Assembly: GCA_015231615.1 (NCBI GenBank)
Contig: JADGBE010000008.1
Coordinates: 1-64,000, forward strand
DNA from: Desulfamplus sp.
Lineage (GTDB): Bacteria; Desulfobacterota; Desulfobacteria; Desulfobacterales; Desulfobacteraceae
Length of the DNA stretch: 64,000 nucleotides
Direction of reading: 5' to 3'
Both the position numbers and the translations under genes were made by a program. This document shows, piece after piece, positions 28,591-38,540 of this stretch; the first letter of the stretch is position 1, and each line of letters starts with the position of its first letter. A model generated the notes under the pieces. That model made no database searches. It saw nothing but the letters and a program-made list of their open reading frames with translations, and was not told the DNA's origin.

Positions 28591-30726
28591 ATGGCAAATA
28601 ACATATATATCACAGCAACAGGACCAAGGAGCGGCAAAACAATCATTACACTTGGGGTTATGGAGCTTCTTTTAAGAAAGATGAATAAGGTTGGATTTTT
28701 CCGTCCAATCGTTAACGACAGTGATGATGTTGATAAAGATATTGCTTTAATATCAACCTATTTTGACCTGAAAATTCCCATTAATCAGATGTATGGATTT
28801 ACAACTGAAGAGGCAACTGAACTTGCATCTCGTGGAAAACAGGGAGAGGTTATTGAGGGGATTATAAATAAATATAATCAACTTAAAGAAAAGTGCGACT
28901 TTGTTGTGTGTGAAGGAACAGATTCAATGAGTGCTTCTGCATCATTTGAGTTTGATATTAATGCTGAGATAAGCAAAAACCTCTCAAGCTCAGTGTTGCT
29001 TGTTGCAAGTGGGCAACGTAAAACAGTTGATGAGACTGTTCAATCTATTGAAACTGCATTGGCTTCTTTAAAAAGAAGAAAGGGTAAATGTATTGGAATT
29101 ATAATCACAAGAACTGAACTATTAATCGGTAAAGAGATTATAAAGCGTATTTCAGAAGCCCATCGTCTTGGAGAGGCTGAAAGTGAGGATGATTTTCTTC
29201 TCTATGCAATCCCTGAAGATAAATCACTTAGTCGTCCTACAATCATAGAAATAGTCAAGGAGCTTGATGGCACTGTTCTTTGGGGCAAAAATCACCTTAA
29301 CCGCCATGTTCACAATTTTAATGTTGCTGCAATGCAGTTAAGGAATCTCTTGCCAAGAATGGAGCATGGCGACTTAATTATAACACCAGGCGATAGAGCT
29401 GACGTTATTGTTGCCTGTCTTGCATCTGTCTCATCAACCTCTCGCAAGAGCATCGCTGGACTTCTTTTGACTGGTGGATTAGTGCCATGTCAATCTATAT
29501 CAGAACTTATAAATGGATTTCCAGATGTTCCGCCAATAGTAAGTGTTCAAGATAACACCTTTCCCGCAGCCACAAAAGTGAACTCTGTTCAAGCTGGTAT
29601 TTCGCCATTTGATAAACGTAAAATTACAAGAATCATTGCTGCATTTGAAAAACATGTAAATACAAAAAAACTCTCCCAAAGAGTTATAAGAACTAAGACA
29701 ACGATCAGAACACCCAAGATGTTTGAACTTGAATTGATACAGAGGGCAAGGGAAAACCGTCAGCATATCGTCCTTCCAGAAGGAGAAGAAGATAGAATTT
29801 TGAGGGCTGCTGAAGTCCTAATTAGACGTGAAGTTGTTGATATTACGCTTCTTGGTAATCAAGATAGAATTTATAAAAAGATAAAAAATTTAGGGCTTCG
29901 TATGGATTCTGTTAATATTATTGATCCGCCTAAATCTGAATTTTTTGAAGAATATATTCAGAGCTACTACGCTTTAAGGGAACATAAGGGTATAACTCCA
30001 GAATATGCCCACGATATGATGAAAGTAGTAAATGAATATGCAACAATGATGATTTTTGCAGGTCATGCTGATGGAATGGTATCAGGTTCGGTTCACAGCA
30101 CAGCAGCCACAATAAGACCAGCTTTGCAGATTTTAAGCACGAAGCCTGATTGCTCAATTGTCTCAAGCGTTATGTTTATGTGTCTTGAGGATCGGGTTCT
30201 GGTTTATGGTGATTGTGCGATAAACCCAGAACCAAATGCTAAAGAGCTTGCTGAAATCGCAATAAGTTCAGCTCAGACCGCCCTTGTATTTGGAGTTGAG
30301 CCAATTGTTGCAATGCTCTCCTATTCAACAGGGGCGTCAGGCACAGGAGAGGGGGTTGACAAGGTGCGTCAAGCTACGGAGATAGCTATTCAAAAAGCTG
30401 CAAAAATTTTACCCAATCTTAAAATTGAGGGACCAATTCAATATGATGCAGCAGTTGATGCTTCAGTTGCAAAGACCAAACTTCCCAACAGCGAAGTTGC
30501 AGGGGCAGCCACTGTATTTATCTTTCCTGATCTTAATACTGGAAATAACACTTACAAAGCTGTGCAGCGTTCATCTGGGGCGGTTGCAGTAGGACCTGTG
30601 CTTCAAGGTCTTCGTTATCCTGTAAATGATCTAAGTCGTGGCTGCACAGTTACAGATATTGTGAATACAGTTGCGATTACAGCAATACAGGCACAATCTC
30701 AAAAGGGTGTTAGATATGATGATTAA
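28591..30726 (+). CDS. pta: phosphate acetyltransferase with N-terminal DRTGG/AAA domain
   Basis: NIYITATGPRSGKTIITLGVMELL; RARENRQHIVLPEGEEDRILRAAEVL, MVSGSVHSTAATIRPALQI, GPIQYDAAVDASVAKTKLPNSEVAGAATVFIFPDLNTGN. Confidence 0.95.
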   Translation: MANNIYITATGPRSGKTIITLGVMELLLRKMNKVGFFRPIVNDSDDVDKDIALISTYFDLKIPINQMYGFTTEEATELASRGKQGEVIEGIINKYNQLKEKCDFVVCEGTDSMSASASFEFDINAEISKNLSSSVLLVASGQRKTVDETVQSIETALASLKRRKGKCIGIIITRTELLIGKEIIKRISEAHRLGEAESEDDFLLYAIPEDKSLSRPTIIEIVKELDGTVLWGKNHLNRHVHNFNVAAMQLRNLLPRMEHGDLIITPGDRADVIVACLASVSSTSRKSIAGLLLTGGLVPCQSISELINGFPDVPPIVSVQDNTFPAATKVNSVQAGISPFDKRKITRIIAAFEKHVNTKKLSQRVIRTKTTIRTPKMFELELIQRARENRQHIVLPEGEEDRILRAAEVLIRREVVDITLLGNQDRIYKKIKNLGLRMDSVNIIDPPKSEFFEEYIQSYYALREHKGITPEYAHDMMKVVNEYATMMIFAGHADGMVSGSVHSTAATIRPALQILSTKPDCSIVSSVMFMCLEDRVLVYGDCAINPEPNAKELAEIAISSAQTALVFGVEPIVAMLSYSTGASGTGEGVDKVRQATEIAIQKAAKILPNLKIEGPIQYDAAVDASVAKTKLPNSEVAGAATVFIFPDLNTGNNTYKAVQRSSGAVAVGPVLQGLRYPVNDLSRGCTVTDIVNTVAITAIQAQSQKGVRYDD

Positions 30727-30742
30727 CTGGAAATAAAAGACA

Positions 30743-32809
30743 TTGAAACAGCCTGAAAATAGAACCTCATCAAGCGATAATACGGACAACATTGATACAA
30801 CTCGTACCGATATTGTCCGCCATTTTTTGCTTATCAAGAAAGATAGCGAAGAGTTTGGATATATTGCTATAAAGCGAGGATATGCAACGGTTCAAGAGGT
30901 TAAATATGCACTTGAGCAACAACAAAAGCTCTTTCGTGAAAAACAGATCAAAAAAATGATAGGAGAGATACTTCTTGACTCTGGTGTTCTAACAAAAGAG
31001 CAACGTCAACATATTCTAAAAGCTCAACGGCTTATAAAAATAAAGAGAGAAGACAAAGAGACAGTAAAAGTTGATACGCAAATAGATAAAATAATTGAGA
31101 TAACAATATCTGCAAATGGAATGGAAGCATGGGTTAGAATCGTTATTCCCCAAGATACTTCAGACTCCACGATTTCAGAAGAAGAAAAAGAAAAAACAAT
31201 CACACTCACATCAATTAAATCAGCACTTGCAAACAAAGGGGTTAAAAATGGTATTTTAAGTGATGCTATTCTACAATCTCACATTGATCGAAAAGATGAT
31301 TTTTTTCCAGCAGCTCTTGGAACTTATCACTACAGCCATTTACCTGAGTTGCAATTTTCTATAGATAATAACAAAACAAATCCTATTAGCCCCACCCCCC
31401 GCCCCCTCCCCAATGGAGAGGGGGATAATTACTCTCTCCCCTTGGGGAGGGTTGGGGAGGGGCAAAATATTATAGATAGCCCCATTGTAGACTCGGATAT
31501 TATTAAAAAAGGTAAAGCACTTGTACTAATAAACTCTGAAAAGGGTCAAAGCAAAGCCAAAGATGTTTTTGGAAAAGTCGTAAATATAAATAGTTTTCAG
31601 TTAAACCCCAATGTCGATTCATCTCTAAAATCACAAGAGATAGATAGTCCAAAAGAGATGAACAGCATAAAAGAGATAGACTGCAATTATAGTAAGGCAT
31701 CTCTAATATTTCGTTGTGGAAAGTGGGTAAGTTATTCTCAATTGTCTGAAGATTCTGAAGATAGGAATAGATTAAAGATAATAGCAGACCAAAGCGGCTA
31801 TCCAGCTCTCTCGCTTGAAGGAAAATTCTACATTTTTCCAGTTGTAAATGTGCTTGGAGATGCTGATTTGCGTTTTGGGCAAATTGATCAATATGCAAGT
31901 TTAAATGTGTCAGGAATATTGACTGGAGCATACCCTGTCAATGTAGGTCAAGTTAAAGCAAACGAGATACGCGGGGCTAATGTCTTATCAATTGGAGATG
32001 TCTCAGTTGAGATAGGCATTATTAACAGTCGAATTAAAACGCAAGGAAATGTTAGGGCAAAATATATTCATAATTCACGCATTGAAGCATTTGGTGATGT
32101 GGTTGTTGAACATGAAATAATTGATTCAACAATTATTATCAGTGGAAAGTGCAATGTATATAAAGGAAGAGTTCTTGCATCAGAAATATATGCTAAGATG
32201 GGAATTGTGGCTACTCGTGTAGGGAGCAATATTACAGAGCCATGCGTTATAAGCGTAGGTTGTGAAGAGCATATTATTCTTAAATCACTTGAGATTACTC
32301 GACAGATCAACAACGTTAGAAAAGAGCTTGATGAGCTTATCAGGCAAAGAGAGAGTCTTGAGAGTGAGATAAAAGAGATATTTAAAAAGATGGTAGAGCT
32401 TAAAGCTGCCTATGACAAAGAGAGTGCTAATCTAAAAGAGATGGTTGAGCTTAAAGTCGATTATGATAAAGCAAATGCTAATCTAAATGAGATGGTTGAT
32501 CCTAAAGTTGATTCTGATAAAGCAAATGCTAATCTAAATGAGATGGTTGAGATTCTCAAACAGCACAATAAACAGAAAAAAACTCTTGAACTTAGTTTAG
32601 AAAAAATTGAAATTAATATAAATAAGGTCAAGCCAAAGGTTGAAAGGGATATTGCCCAGCTTGAATTAGATAGAAATCTTTTGTTGAGATGGGCAGAATC
32701 AAAATCTCCTATCCCTGAAATTAACGTCTCAGGTAGATTATCTGATGAGACTGTTGTTAAAGGCTTTATAAATACGGATTTACTAACTCTCCATAACCAC
32801 ACTATTTAG
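30743..32809 (+). CDS. DUF342/FapA-like polymer-forming protein with N-terminal MshEN-like segment; TTG start
   Basis: GGATGCNNISYPALSLEGK-type FapA core (GYPALSLEGKFYIFPVVNVLGDADLRFGQIDQYASLNVSGIL), beta-helix repeats, coiled-coil C-terminus. Confidence 0.75.
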   Translation: MKQPENRTSSSDNTDNIDTTRTDIVRHFLLIKKDSEEFGYIAIKRGYATVQEVKYALEQQQKLFREKQIKKMIGEILLDSGVLTKEQRQHILKAQRLIKIKREDKETVKVDTQIDKIIEITISANGMEAWVRIVIPQDTSDSTISEEEKEKTITLTSIKSALANKGVKNGILSDAILQSHIDRKDDFFPAALGTYHYSHLPELQFSIDNNKTNPISPTPRPLPNGEGDNYSLPLGRVGEGQNIIDSPIVDSDIIKKGKALVLINSEKGQSKAKDVFGKVVNINSFQLNPNVDSSLKSQEIDSPKEMNSIKEIDCNYSKASLIFRCGKWVSYSQLSEDSEDRNRLKIIADQSGYPALSLEGKFYIFPVVNVLGDADLRFGQIDQYASLNVSGILTGAYPVNVGQVKANEIRGANVLSIGDVSVEIGIINSRIKTQGNVRAKYIHNSRIEAFGDVVVEHEIIDSTIIISGKCNVYKGRVLASEIYAKMGIVATRVGSNITEPCVISVGCEEHIILKSLEITRQINNVRKELDELIRQRESLESEIKEIFKKMVELKAAYDKESANLKEMVELKVDYDKANANLNEMVDPKVDSDKANANLNEMVEILKQHNKQKKTLELSLEKIEININKVKPKVERDIAQLELDRNLLLRWAESKSPIPEINVSGRLSDETVVKGFINTDLLTLHNHTI
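31386..31469. repeat. GC-rich MITE-like palindromic repeat, copy 2, inside a CDS and in frame
   Basis: TAGCCCCACCCCCCGCCCCCTCCCCAATGGAGAGGGGGATAATTACTCTCTCCCCTTGGGGAGGGTTGGGGAGGGGCAAAA; translates as SPTPRPLPNGEGDNYSLPLGRVGEGQ. Confidence 0.8.
32387..32539 (+). repeat. three tandem 51-bp units in the DUF342 gene
   Basis: KMVELKAAYDKESANLK / EMVELKVDYDKANANLN / EMVDPKVDSDKANANLN. Confidence 0.85.
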
Positions 32810-32828
32810 AGAAAAAAAGGAGTAAAAT

Positions 32829-34517
32829 ATGCAAAGAGAAAATCTATTAAAGCGATTAACAGATGCCCCTGACAAAATATGGGATATTGTGATTATTGGT
32901 GGTGGTGCTACAGGACTTGGAATTGCTGTAGATGCTGCTTCAAGAGGCTATTCAACGGTTCTTTTAGAACAGTCTGATTTTACAAAAGGTACATCAAGTA
33001 GAAGTACAAAATTGGTTCACGGTGGTGTTCGTTATCTTGCTCAGGGAGATATTTCTCTTGTATTTGAGGCTTTGCATGAGCGTGGGCTTTTACGTCAAAA
33101 CGCACCACATCTTGTTAAAAATCAGGCGTTTATCATTCCAAGTTATGACTGGTGGGTGGGTCCATTTTATAACATCGGCATGAAGGTCTATGACATGATG
33201 GCGGGAAAACTGGGACTTGGACCATCTGAAAAAATATCTCGTGAAGAGACCATGAAAGCAATACCTAATCTTGATGAAAATCAACTAAATGGTGGCGTTA
33301 TTTACCATGATGGTCAATTTGACGACTCGCGTCTTGCCGTCAATCTTGCCCAGACTGCTGTGGAAAACGGGGCGGTTGTCCTTAACTACATGGTTGTAAC
33401 TGACCTTATCTATGATAAAGATAGATTTTTAGCAGGGGTTCGGGCAATGGATAAGGAGAGTGGGTTGACCCATGAGATTTCATCTCGTGTGGTTATAAAT
33501 GCCACTGGTGTATTTGCTGATGAGATAATGCAGATGGACGATAATACACTTCCAAATATGATACGTCCAAGTCAGGGAATTCACATTGTTCTTGATAAAT
33601 CTTTTTTGCAGGGTGATTCTGCTATTATGATTCCTAAAACTTCTGATGGCAGAGTTCTTTTTGCTGTCCCTTGGCACGGAAAGGTGGTGCTTGGCACTAC
33701 AGACACCCCTCTGAAATTAGATGAAACTTCACTTGAACCGCGTGCGTTAGAACATGAAGTTGATTTTGTTCTAACTACTGCTGCACAATATTTAAAAAAA
33801 GACCCAAAAAGAGAAGATGCTTTAAGTGTTTTTGCGGGGCTTCGTCCTCTTGCAGCACAGGAAAGCGATTTTACTACTCCAAATAAACGAAAAGAGCAAA
33901 GTGTTAAAGGAAAGGCGGATCAAGGTGGTAAAGAAAAGGTGGAACAAGGTGGTAAAGATAATAAAATAGTAAATGCAACTTCTGAAGAGCCAAAAACCAA
34001 AGAGCTATCAAGGAGCCACAAACTTATAGTTTCACTCTCTGGTTTGATTACCATTACAGGCGGTAAATGGACAACATATCGTAAGATGGCAGAAGATACT
34101 GTCAACAAAGCATGGATGGTGGGTGGATTGCCTGAAAAAAAGTGTGTAACACACAATATGCCTATTCACGGTTATGTTAAAAATACAGATTTTGAAGCAC
34201 CTTGCTATTTTTATGGTTCAGATAAAGCACAGATAGATGATATGGTTCACCAAAATCCAGCTCTTGGAAAGAGGCTACACCCAGATTACGAATACACCAA
34301 AGCTCATGTAGTATGGGCAGCACGGCACGAGATGGCACGAACTGTTGAGGATTTTCTCTCTCGAAGGGTAAGAATGCTTCTTTTAGATGCGAGGGTTAGC
34401 ATGAAAATGGCACCAGAAGTTGCTGAAATTATGGCCCAAGAACTTGGACGAAATAAGGCTTGGATAGATTCCCAGATTCAAGACTACATGGAACTTGCAA
34501 AGGGATATATTCTATAA
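32829..34517 (+). CDS. glpD: aerobic-type glycerol-3-phosphate dehydrogenase with an internal insertion
   Basis: DIVIIGGGATGLGIAVDAASRGYSTVLLEQSDFTKGTSSRSTKLVHGGVRYL; KVVLGTTDTP; ITITGGKWTTYRKMAEDTV. Confidence 0.93.
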   Translation: MQRENLLKRLTDAPDKIWDIVIIGGGATGLGIAVDAASRGYSTVLLEQSDFTKGTSSRSTKLVHGGVRYLAQGDISLVFEALHERGLLRQNAPHLVKNQAFIIPSYDWWVGPFYNIGMKVYDMMAGKLGLGPSEKISREETMKAIPNLDENQLNGGVIYHDGQFDDSRLAVNLAQTAVENGAVVLNYMVVTDLIYDKDRFLAGVRAMDKESGLTHEISSRVVINATGVFADEIMQMDDNTLPNMIRPSQGIHIVLDKSFLQGDSAIMIPKTSDGRVLFAVPWHGKVVLGTTDTPLKLDETSLEPRALEHEVDFVLTTAAQYLKKDPKREDALSVFAGLRPLAAQESDFTTPNKRKEQSVKGKADQGGKEKVEQGGKDNKIVNATSEEPKTKELSRSHKLIVSLSGLITITGGKWTTYRKMAEDTVNKAWMVGGLPEKKCVTHNMPIHGYVKNTDFEAPCYFYGSDKAQIDDMVHQNPALGKRLHPDYEYTKAHVVWAARHEMARTVEDFLSRRVRMLLLDARVSMKMAPEVAEIMAQELGRNKAWIDSQIQDYMELAKGYIL

Positions 34518-34537
34518 CATAAATGGCTTTTACCAGA

Positions 34538-34643
34538 ATTATTTTGCCCATCCCGCCTCCCCACTCCCCAAGGGGAGGAAGGAGTAAGAGTAATTTCCCA
34601 TTAATTATTTCCCTCCCATTGGGGAGAGGTCAGGGGGTGGCAA
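34538..34643. repeat. GC-rich MITE-like palindromic repeat, copy 3, overlapping the 3' end of the next CDS
   Basis: TTTTGCCCATCCCGCCTCCCCACTCCCCAAGGGGAGGAAGG...CCCTCCCATTGGGGAGAGGTCAGGGGGTGGCAA. Confidence 0.7.
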
Positions 34644-36654
34644 CAGGAATTGCCAATTTATAACGCTCAGTAAGTTTTAGAATAGTCTTGAGGAGTTTTT
34701 CTCGGTTAATTGGCTTTGTTATATAGTCATCCATACCACTTTGAATAAACATATCTCTATCTTCTTTCATGGCGTGGGCAGTAAGGGCAATAATAGGGAT
34801 TCTGTTCAACCCTTTGTTTTTCTCATAATCTCTTATCTCTTTTGTTGCCTCAATACCAGTCATTATAGGCATCTGTCCATCCATTAAAATCAAATGAAAA
34901 TTGCCACCTATAAATTGTGCTACAGCCTCTTCACCATTTTTTGCGACAGAGACATTATCAACACCAAAGTGTTTTAAAATACTTGTAACAACTTTTTGAT
35001 TTACAACATTATCTTCTGCGATCAATATTTTTAATTGTTTTAGAAACTTCTGGTTAATTTCAGTTAGATTATCTAAGTTAATTACATCGGAAATAGAAGA
35101 GTTAGTTTCATTAACATTACGATCTAAATCGCTATTTTTAGTAAGAGTCTCCTCTTTTCTCTGAACAGTAATTGTGAACCAAAATGTTGATCCTTTTCCT
35201 TCATCTGAAACTACCCCGATATTTCCCCCCATAAGCTCTGTAAGTTGCTTTGAAATTGCAAGCCCAAGCCCAGTTCCTCCATAGTTACGCGTCATAGAGG
35301 CATCAACTTGAGAGAACGACCTAAATAGTCGATTCATTCGATCATGAGGAATTCCAATTCCTGTATCTATAATGTCAAATCTTATAGTAATATTTTTTGG
35401 TATTTGATTAACAGAATTACCATTTTTTGAATTCAGATTAGTAAGAATAGGATTTTCTAAAGGATTATTAACAAAGTCGTTACTCTCTAAAACTTTATTA
35501 TTAATTATATCCTTGATAAGATATATATGTAATACAACCTTACCTTTTTCAGTAAACTTGATTGCATTTCCGCACAAATTAAGAAGTATCTGACGAATTC
35601 GCCCCGGGTCCCCCTTTAAAAAATGAGGAACATCTCCATCTACTATCAGAGAATACTCAAGCCCTTTTCTTGAAGCATGAATAGCCATAATATCAGATAC
35701 AATGCCAGTAATTTTCCTTAAATCAAAATCAATAACTTCAATGTCAAGTTTACCAGCCTCAATTTTGGAGTAGTCCAAAATATCGTTTATAATCTCTACC
35801 AAGGCATCTGCACTATATTTGACAGATTCAGCATAATGTTTTTGTTCTTCTGTCAAAGTAGTCTGGAGCAAAAGGTCAGCCATTCCAATTACGCCGTTCA
35901 TTGGAGTTCTTATTTCATGGCTCATATTTGCAAGAAATGCGCTTTTAGCAATGCTTGCAGATTCTGCCTTTTCCCTTGCAACTATAAGGTCTCTATTTAC
36001 CTGCTCAAGTTCAGAACTTTTCTTTTGAAGTTCTGATGCGTTCTTTTCAAGTTCTAATGTCTTTTTTTGAAGCTCTAAAGTTTTCTTTTGAAGCTCTGAT
36101 GTTCTGCTTTCAATTTCACTGTTGAGGCGTGTGGCATATTCTAAATTATGCCTATGGTTCTCCATCAATATCTCTTCGTATTTTTTCTTAAATACGCTGA
36201 TCTGACGTTTGAGCTGCTCTTTTTGGGTTTTTATCAAGGATTCAGTATCTACAACCTTACTTTGGCTTATACAGAGTTTTTCACACAGCTCAACGATATT
36301 GCGTAAAGGTGTTAATAACACAATATTATCTTTATCAATTTCTTGGCAGGAGGAGTTTATAGATTGTGTAACTAAAGGAGAAAAGAAATTATAGAAAAGA
36401 GTGCTTTTAAGTGATGGAAAATAGATTGATGAAGAGGCTATATAATTTTCAGATTCTGAAGAGTTTATATAATTTTCAGATAATGAAGATTTAGATAATG
36501 TTGAATATAGGTGAGTGCCAATATCTGTTATGATTTTAAAAGAAAGCTTTTCTAACTCGCTGCATGGGATATACTGCTCTAACAGGTTAAGAAATCGTCT
36601 GTTTATTTCAGAGGAATCTTCAAATTCATCAAAAAGAGTATCAATATCAATCAT
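34630..36654 (-). CDS. hybrid histidine kinase with receiver domain
   Basis: [90 protein letters not shown]...[13 protein letters not shown]. Confidence 0.95.
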   Translation of the reverse strand: MIDIDTLFDEFEDSSEINRRFLNLLEQYIPCSELEKLSFKIITDIGTHLYSTLSKSSLSENYINSSESENYIASSSIYFPSLKSTLFYNFFSPLVTQSINSSCQEIDKDNIVLLTPLRNIVELCEKLCISQSKVVDTESLIKTQKEQLKRQISVFKKKYEEILMENHRHNLEYATRLNSEIESRTSELQKKTLELQKKTLELEKNASELQKKSSELEQVNRDLIVAREKAESASIAKSAFLANMSHEIRTPMNGVIGMADLLLQTTLTEEQKHYAESVKYSADALVEIINDILDYSKIEAGKLDIEVIDFDLRKITGIVSDIMAIHASRKGLEYSLIVDGDVPHFLKGDPGRIRQILLNLCGNAIKFTEKGKVVLHIYLIKDIINNKVLESNDFVNNPLENPILTNLNSKNGNSVNQIPKNITIRFDIIDTGIGIPHDRMNRLFRSFSQVDASMTRNYGGTGLGLAISKQLTELMGGNIGVVSDEGKGSTFWFTITVQRKEETLTKNSDLDRNVNETNSSISDVINLDNLTEINQKFLKQLKILIAEDNVVNQKVVTSILKHFGVDNVSVAKNGEEAVAQFIGGNFHLILMDGQMPIMTGIEATKEIRDYEKNKGLNRIPIIALTAHAMKEDRDMFIQSGMDDYITKPINREKLLKTILKLTERYKLAIPVATP

Positions 36655-36708
36655 GCCGCCACTTTACTTTTAGTTTAATTTTAACTACTTCAATAAAATA
36701 CCCAAACG

Positions 36709-37575
36709 CTACATTGAGTATATCTCTTCTGCTTTGGAAAGCTCCTCTGGCAAATCTTCTGTAAGAGCTTTATATTCTTTTATATTATCTCGTATATGAA
36801 TCATCAAAGATGGCGAAAGTTCTCCTTTCATCTGATGAAGAACTGTATAGTTAAGTCTTGCTACTAAATAATCAGAGACCTGAACAATTGCTGGAAGGCT
36901 TTTATATTCATGTTCGCTGCTTAATACGTCGTGATGTTGCTTAACACCGTTTTGAACGCTAATCGGTAATTTCCAATCACCTGTAATAATATGACCTATT
37001 ACAGTGTGGTCTGTATGTAAAATTTCATTTTCATATTGAGTTATCTTCTTGTTATCTTTTGGATTCCAAGCCATACATACTTTTAAAAATTCATCTGGCA
37101 TAACTTGATCAGCAATAATTAATCCTATGTCATGGACAATACCACATAAAAAGGCATCTTCACCTTTTTGACCAAAGATTCTCTCCATACTCATCTGGCT
37201 ACAAATTGCAACAGCAACGCAGTGCATCCAGAGTCTTTTTCTCGAAAAATATTGTTCGTCAGTTTTAGCTTTAAAGAGATTTTTTAGAGCATCAACTACA
37301 ATCAGATTACGAAGATTATCAATACCAATAAATGCAACTGCTTCAGAGATACTCGTTACCCGTGTTCTTAAAGCATAAAAAGGGCTATTAACAAATCTGA
37401 GCAATCTTATTACAAGGGTGGGATCCATTTTAATAACATTTTCAAACTCTTCTGCGGTGGTCTTATCATCAGATAGCATTTTTATAAGGCGAGTTGCTAC
37501 ACTTGGGAGAGTTTTCATCTCTTTAAGTTTGTTTAGCATCAATTGAGCATTTTTTATGCTATCGCCTTTGACCAT
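36709..37575 (-). CDS. HDOD domain protein
   Basis: LKEMKTLPSVATRLIKMLSDDKTTAEEFENVIKMDPTLVIRLLRFVNSPFYAL. Confidence 0.92.
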   Translation of the reverse strand: MVKGDSIKNAQLMLNKLKEMKTLPSVATRLIKMLSDDKTTAEEFENVIKMDPTLVIRLLRFVNSPFYALRTRVTSISEAVAFIGIDNLRNLIVVDALKNLFKAKTDEQYFSRKRLWMHCVAVAICSQMSMERIFGQKGEDAFLCGIVHDIGLIIADQVMPDEFLKVCMAWNPKDNKKITQYENEILHTDHTVIGHIITGDWKLPISVQNGVKQHHDVLSSEHEYKSLPAIVQVSDYLVARLNYTVLHQMKGELSPSLMIHIRDNIKEYKALTEDLPEELSKAEEIYSM

Positions 37576-37820
37576 TTATATCTCCCTGTATTAATTTGAT
37601 GAAAATGTGCAAAAACTGGTAACTTAAAAATATTTGATCGAAGAAGGCGAGTTGAGAAGAACATCACTTCAAGGCTTTCTATCTCTTCTGTTACTGGATT
37701 CATACGTGCAACAATATCATCTCCAAGTTCTTCGCTCTCCTGTTCTGGATATGGCTGGCACGTTTTAATATATAAAATGTCAGCAATTCTATCATAATGA
37801 AAAGTCAATTCCGTTTCCAT
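37554..37820 (-). CDS. DUF2283-like small protein
   Basis: LTFHYDRIADILYIKTCQPYPEQESEELGDDIVARMNPVTEEIESLEVMFFS. Confidence 0.65.
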   Translation of the reverse strand: METELTFHYDRIADILYIKTCQPYPEQESEELGDDIVARMNPVTEEIESLEVMFFSTRLLRSNIFKLPVFAHFHQINTGRYKWSKAIA

Positions 37821-38134
37821 TCAATTTCTCCTTCAGAGAGTTTTCTTGTGATGTAAGCAGTAATTATCCAATGCCTAATTTCAGGCAATATATTACTGAC
37901 TACAAAAACGACAACATATTTTCCACCCTTTACTGCCTCAAACCATCTGCTAAACATACGAGCATTTTCAAAACGCCTACTAATTCGTATTTGTTCTGGA
38001 GAAGCTAAGGTATCTGCAATAGATTGTCTATATTCTGGTAACAAATCTGGGTGATTTACTGAAATATGATTTTCACGTTCTTCAGTAAATTCAACGTCTG
38101 CTTTTAAATATGGACATGGAAAATATGTTGTCAT
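37805..38134 (-). CDS. PBECR/RelE-like small nuclease-fold candidate paired with the DUF2283 gene
   Basis: ENHISVNHPDLLPEYRQSIADTLASPEQIRISRRFENARMFSRWFEAVKGGKYVVVFVV; overlaps DUF2283 gene by 16 nt. Confidence 0.5.
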   Translation of the reverse strand: MTTYFPCPYLKADVEFTEERENHISVNHPDLLPEYRQSIADTLASPEQIRISRRFENARMFSRWFEAVKGGKYVVVFVVSNILPEIRHWIITAYITRKLSEGEIEWKRN

Positions 38135-38208
38135 TATATTTGTAAATCGATTTGTACAACCTTATATTAATACTACAGTTAGACAACAAACATCTATTGT
38201 ATAAATTT

Positions 38209-38466
38209 CTACCCTTTTAGCTTTGCCACAAGGTCTATGTAGTCTTGCTTTGCTTTGTCCTGTGGAGTTCCCTGCAATTTAGCCCAAGCATCATACTTTG
38301 CACGACCTTTAAAATCAGTCATTCCGGGACGTTTACCTGTAACATCACCTACGCTCCCCTGTTTAAATATAGAGTAGAGTTTAAGCAAGGTATCATTGTC
38401 AGGTTTCTTTGTTAGAGTCTGAACATCTTTGCCAGCTTGCTCGAATTTTGCATTCAAATCGCTCAT
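38209..38466 (-). CDS. acyl-CoA-binding protein (ACBP family)
   Basis: MSDLNAKFEQAGKDVQTLTKKPDNDTLLKLYSIFKQGSVGDVTGKRPGMTDFKGRAKYDAWAKLQGTPQDKAKQDYIDLVAKL. Confidence 0.93.
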   Translation of the reverse strand: MSDLNAKFEQAGKDVQTLTKKPDNDTLLKLYSIFKQGSVGDVTGKRPGMTDFKGRAKYDAWAKLQGTPQDKAKQDYIDLVAKLKG

Positions 38467-38540
38467 TTGTTTCTCCTTAAGATCGTTAAGTTAGATTAGA
38501 TTAATTAGACTTCCTTATTTTGATATATAAAAAAGGACGA

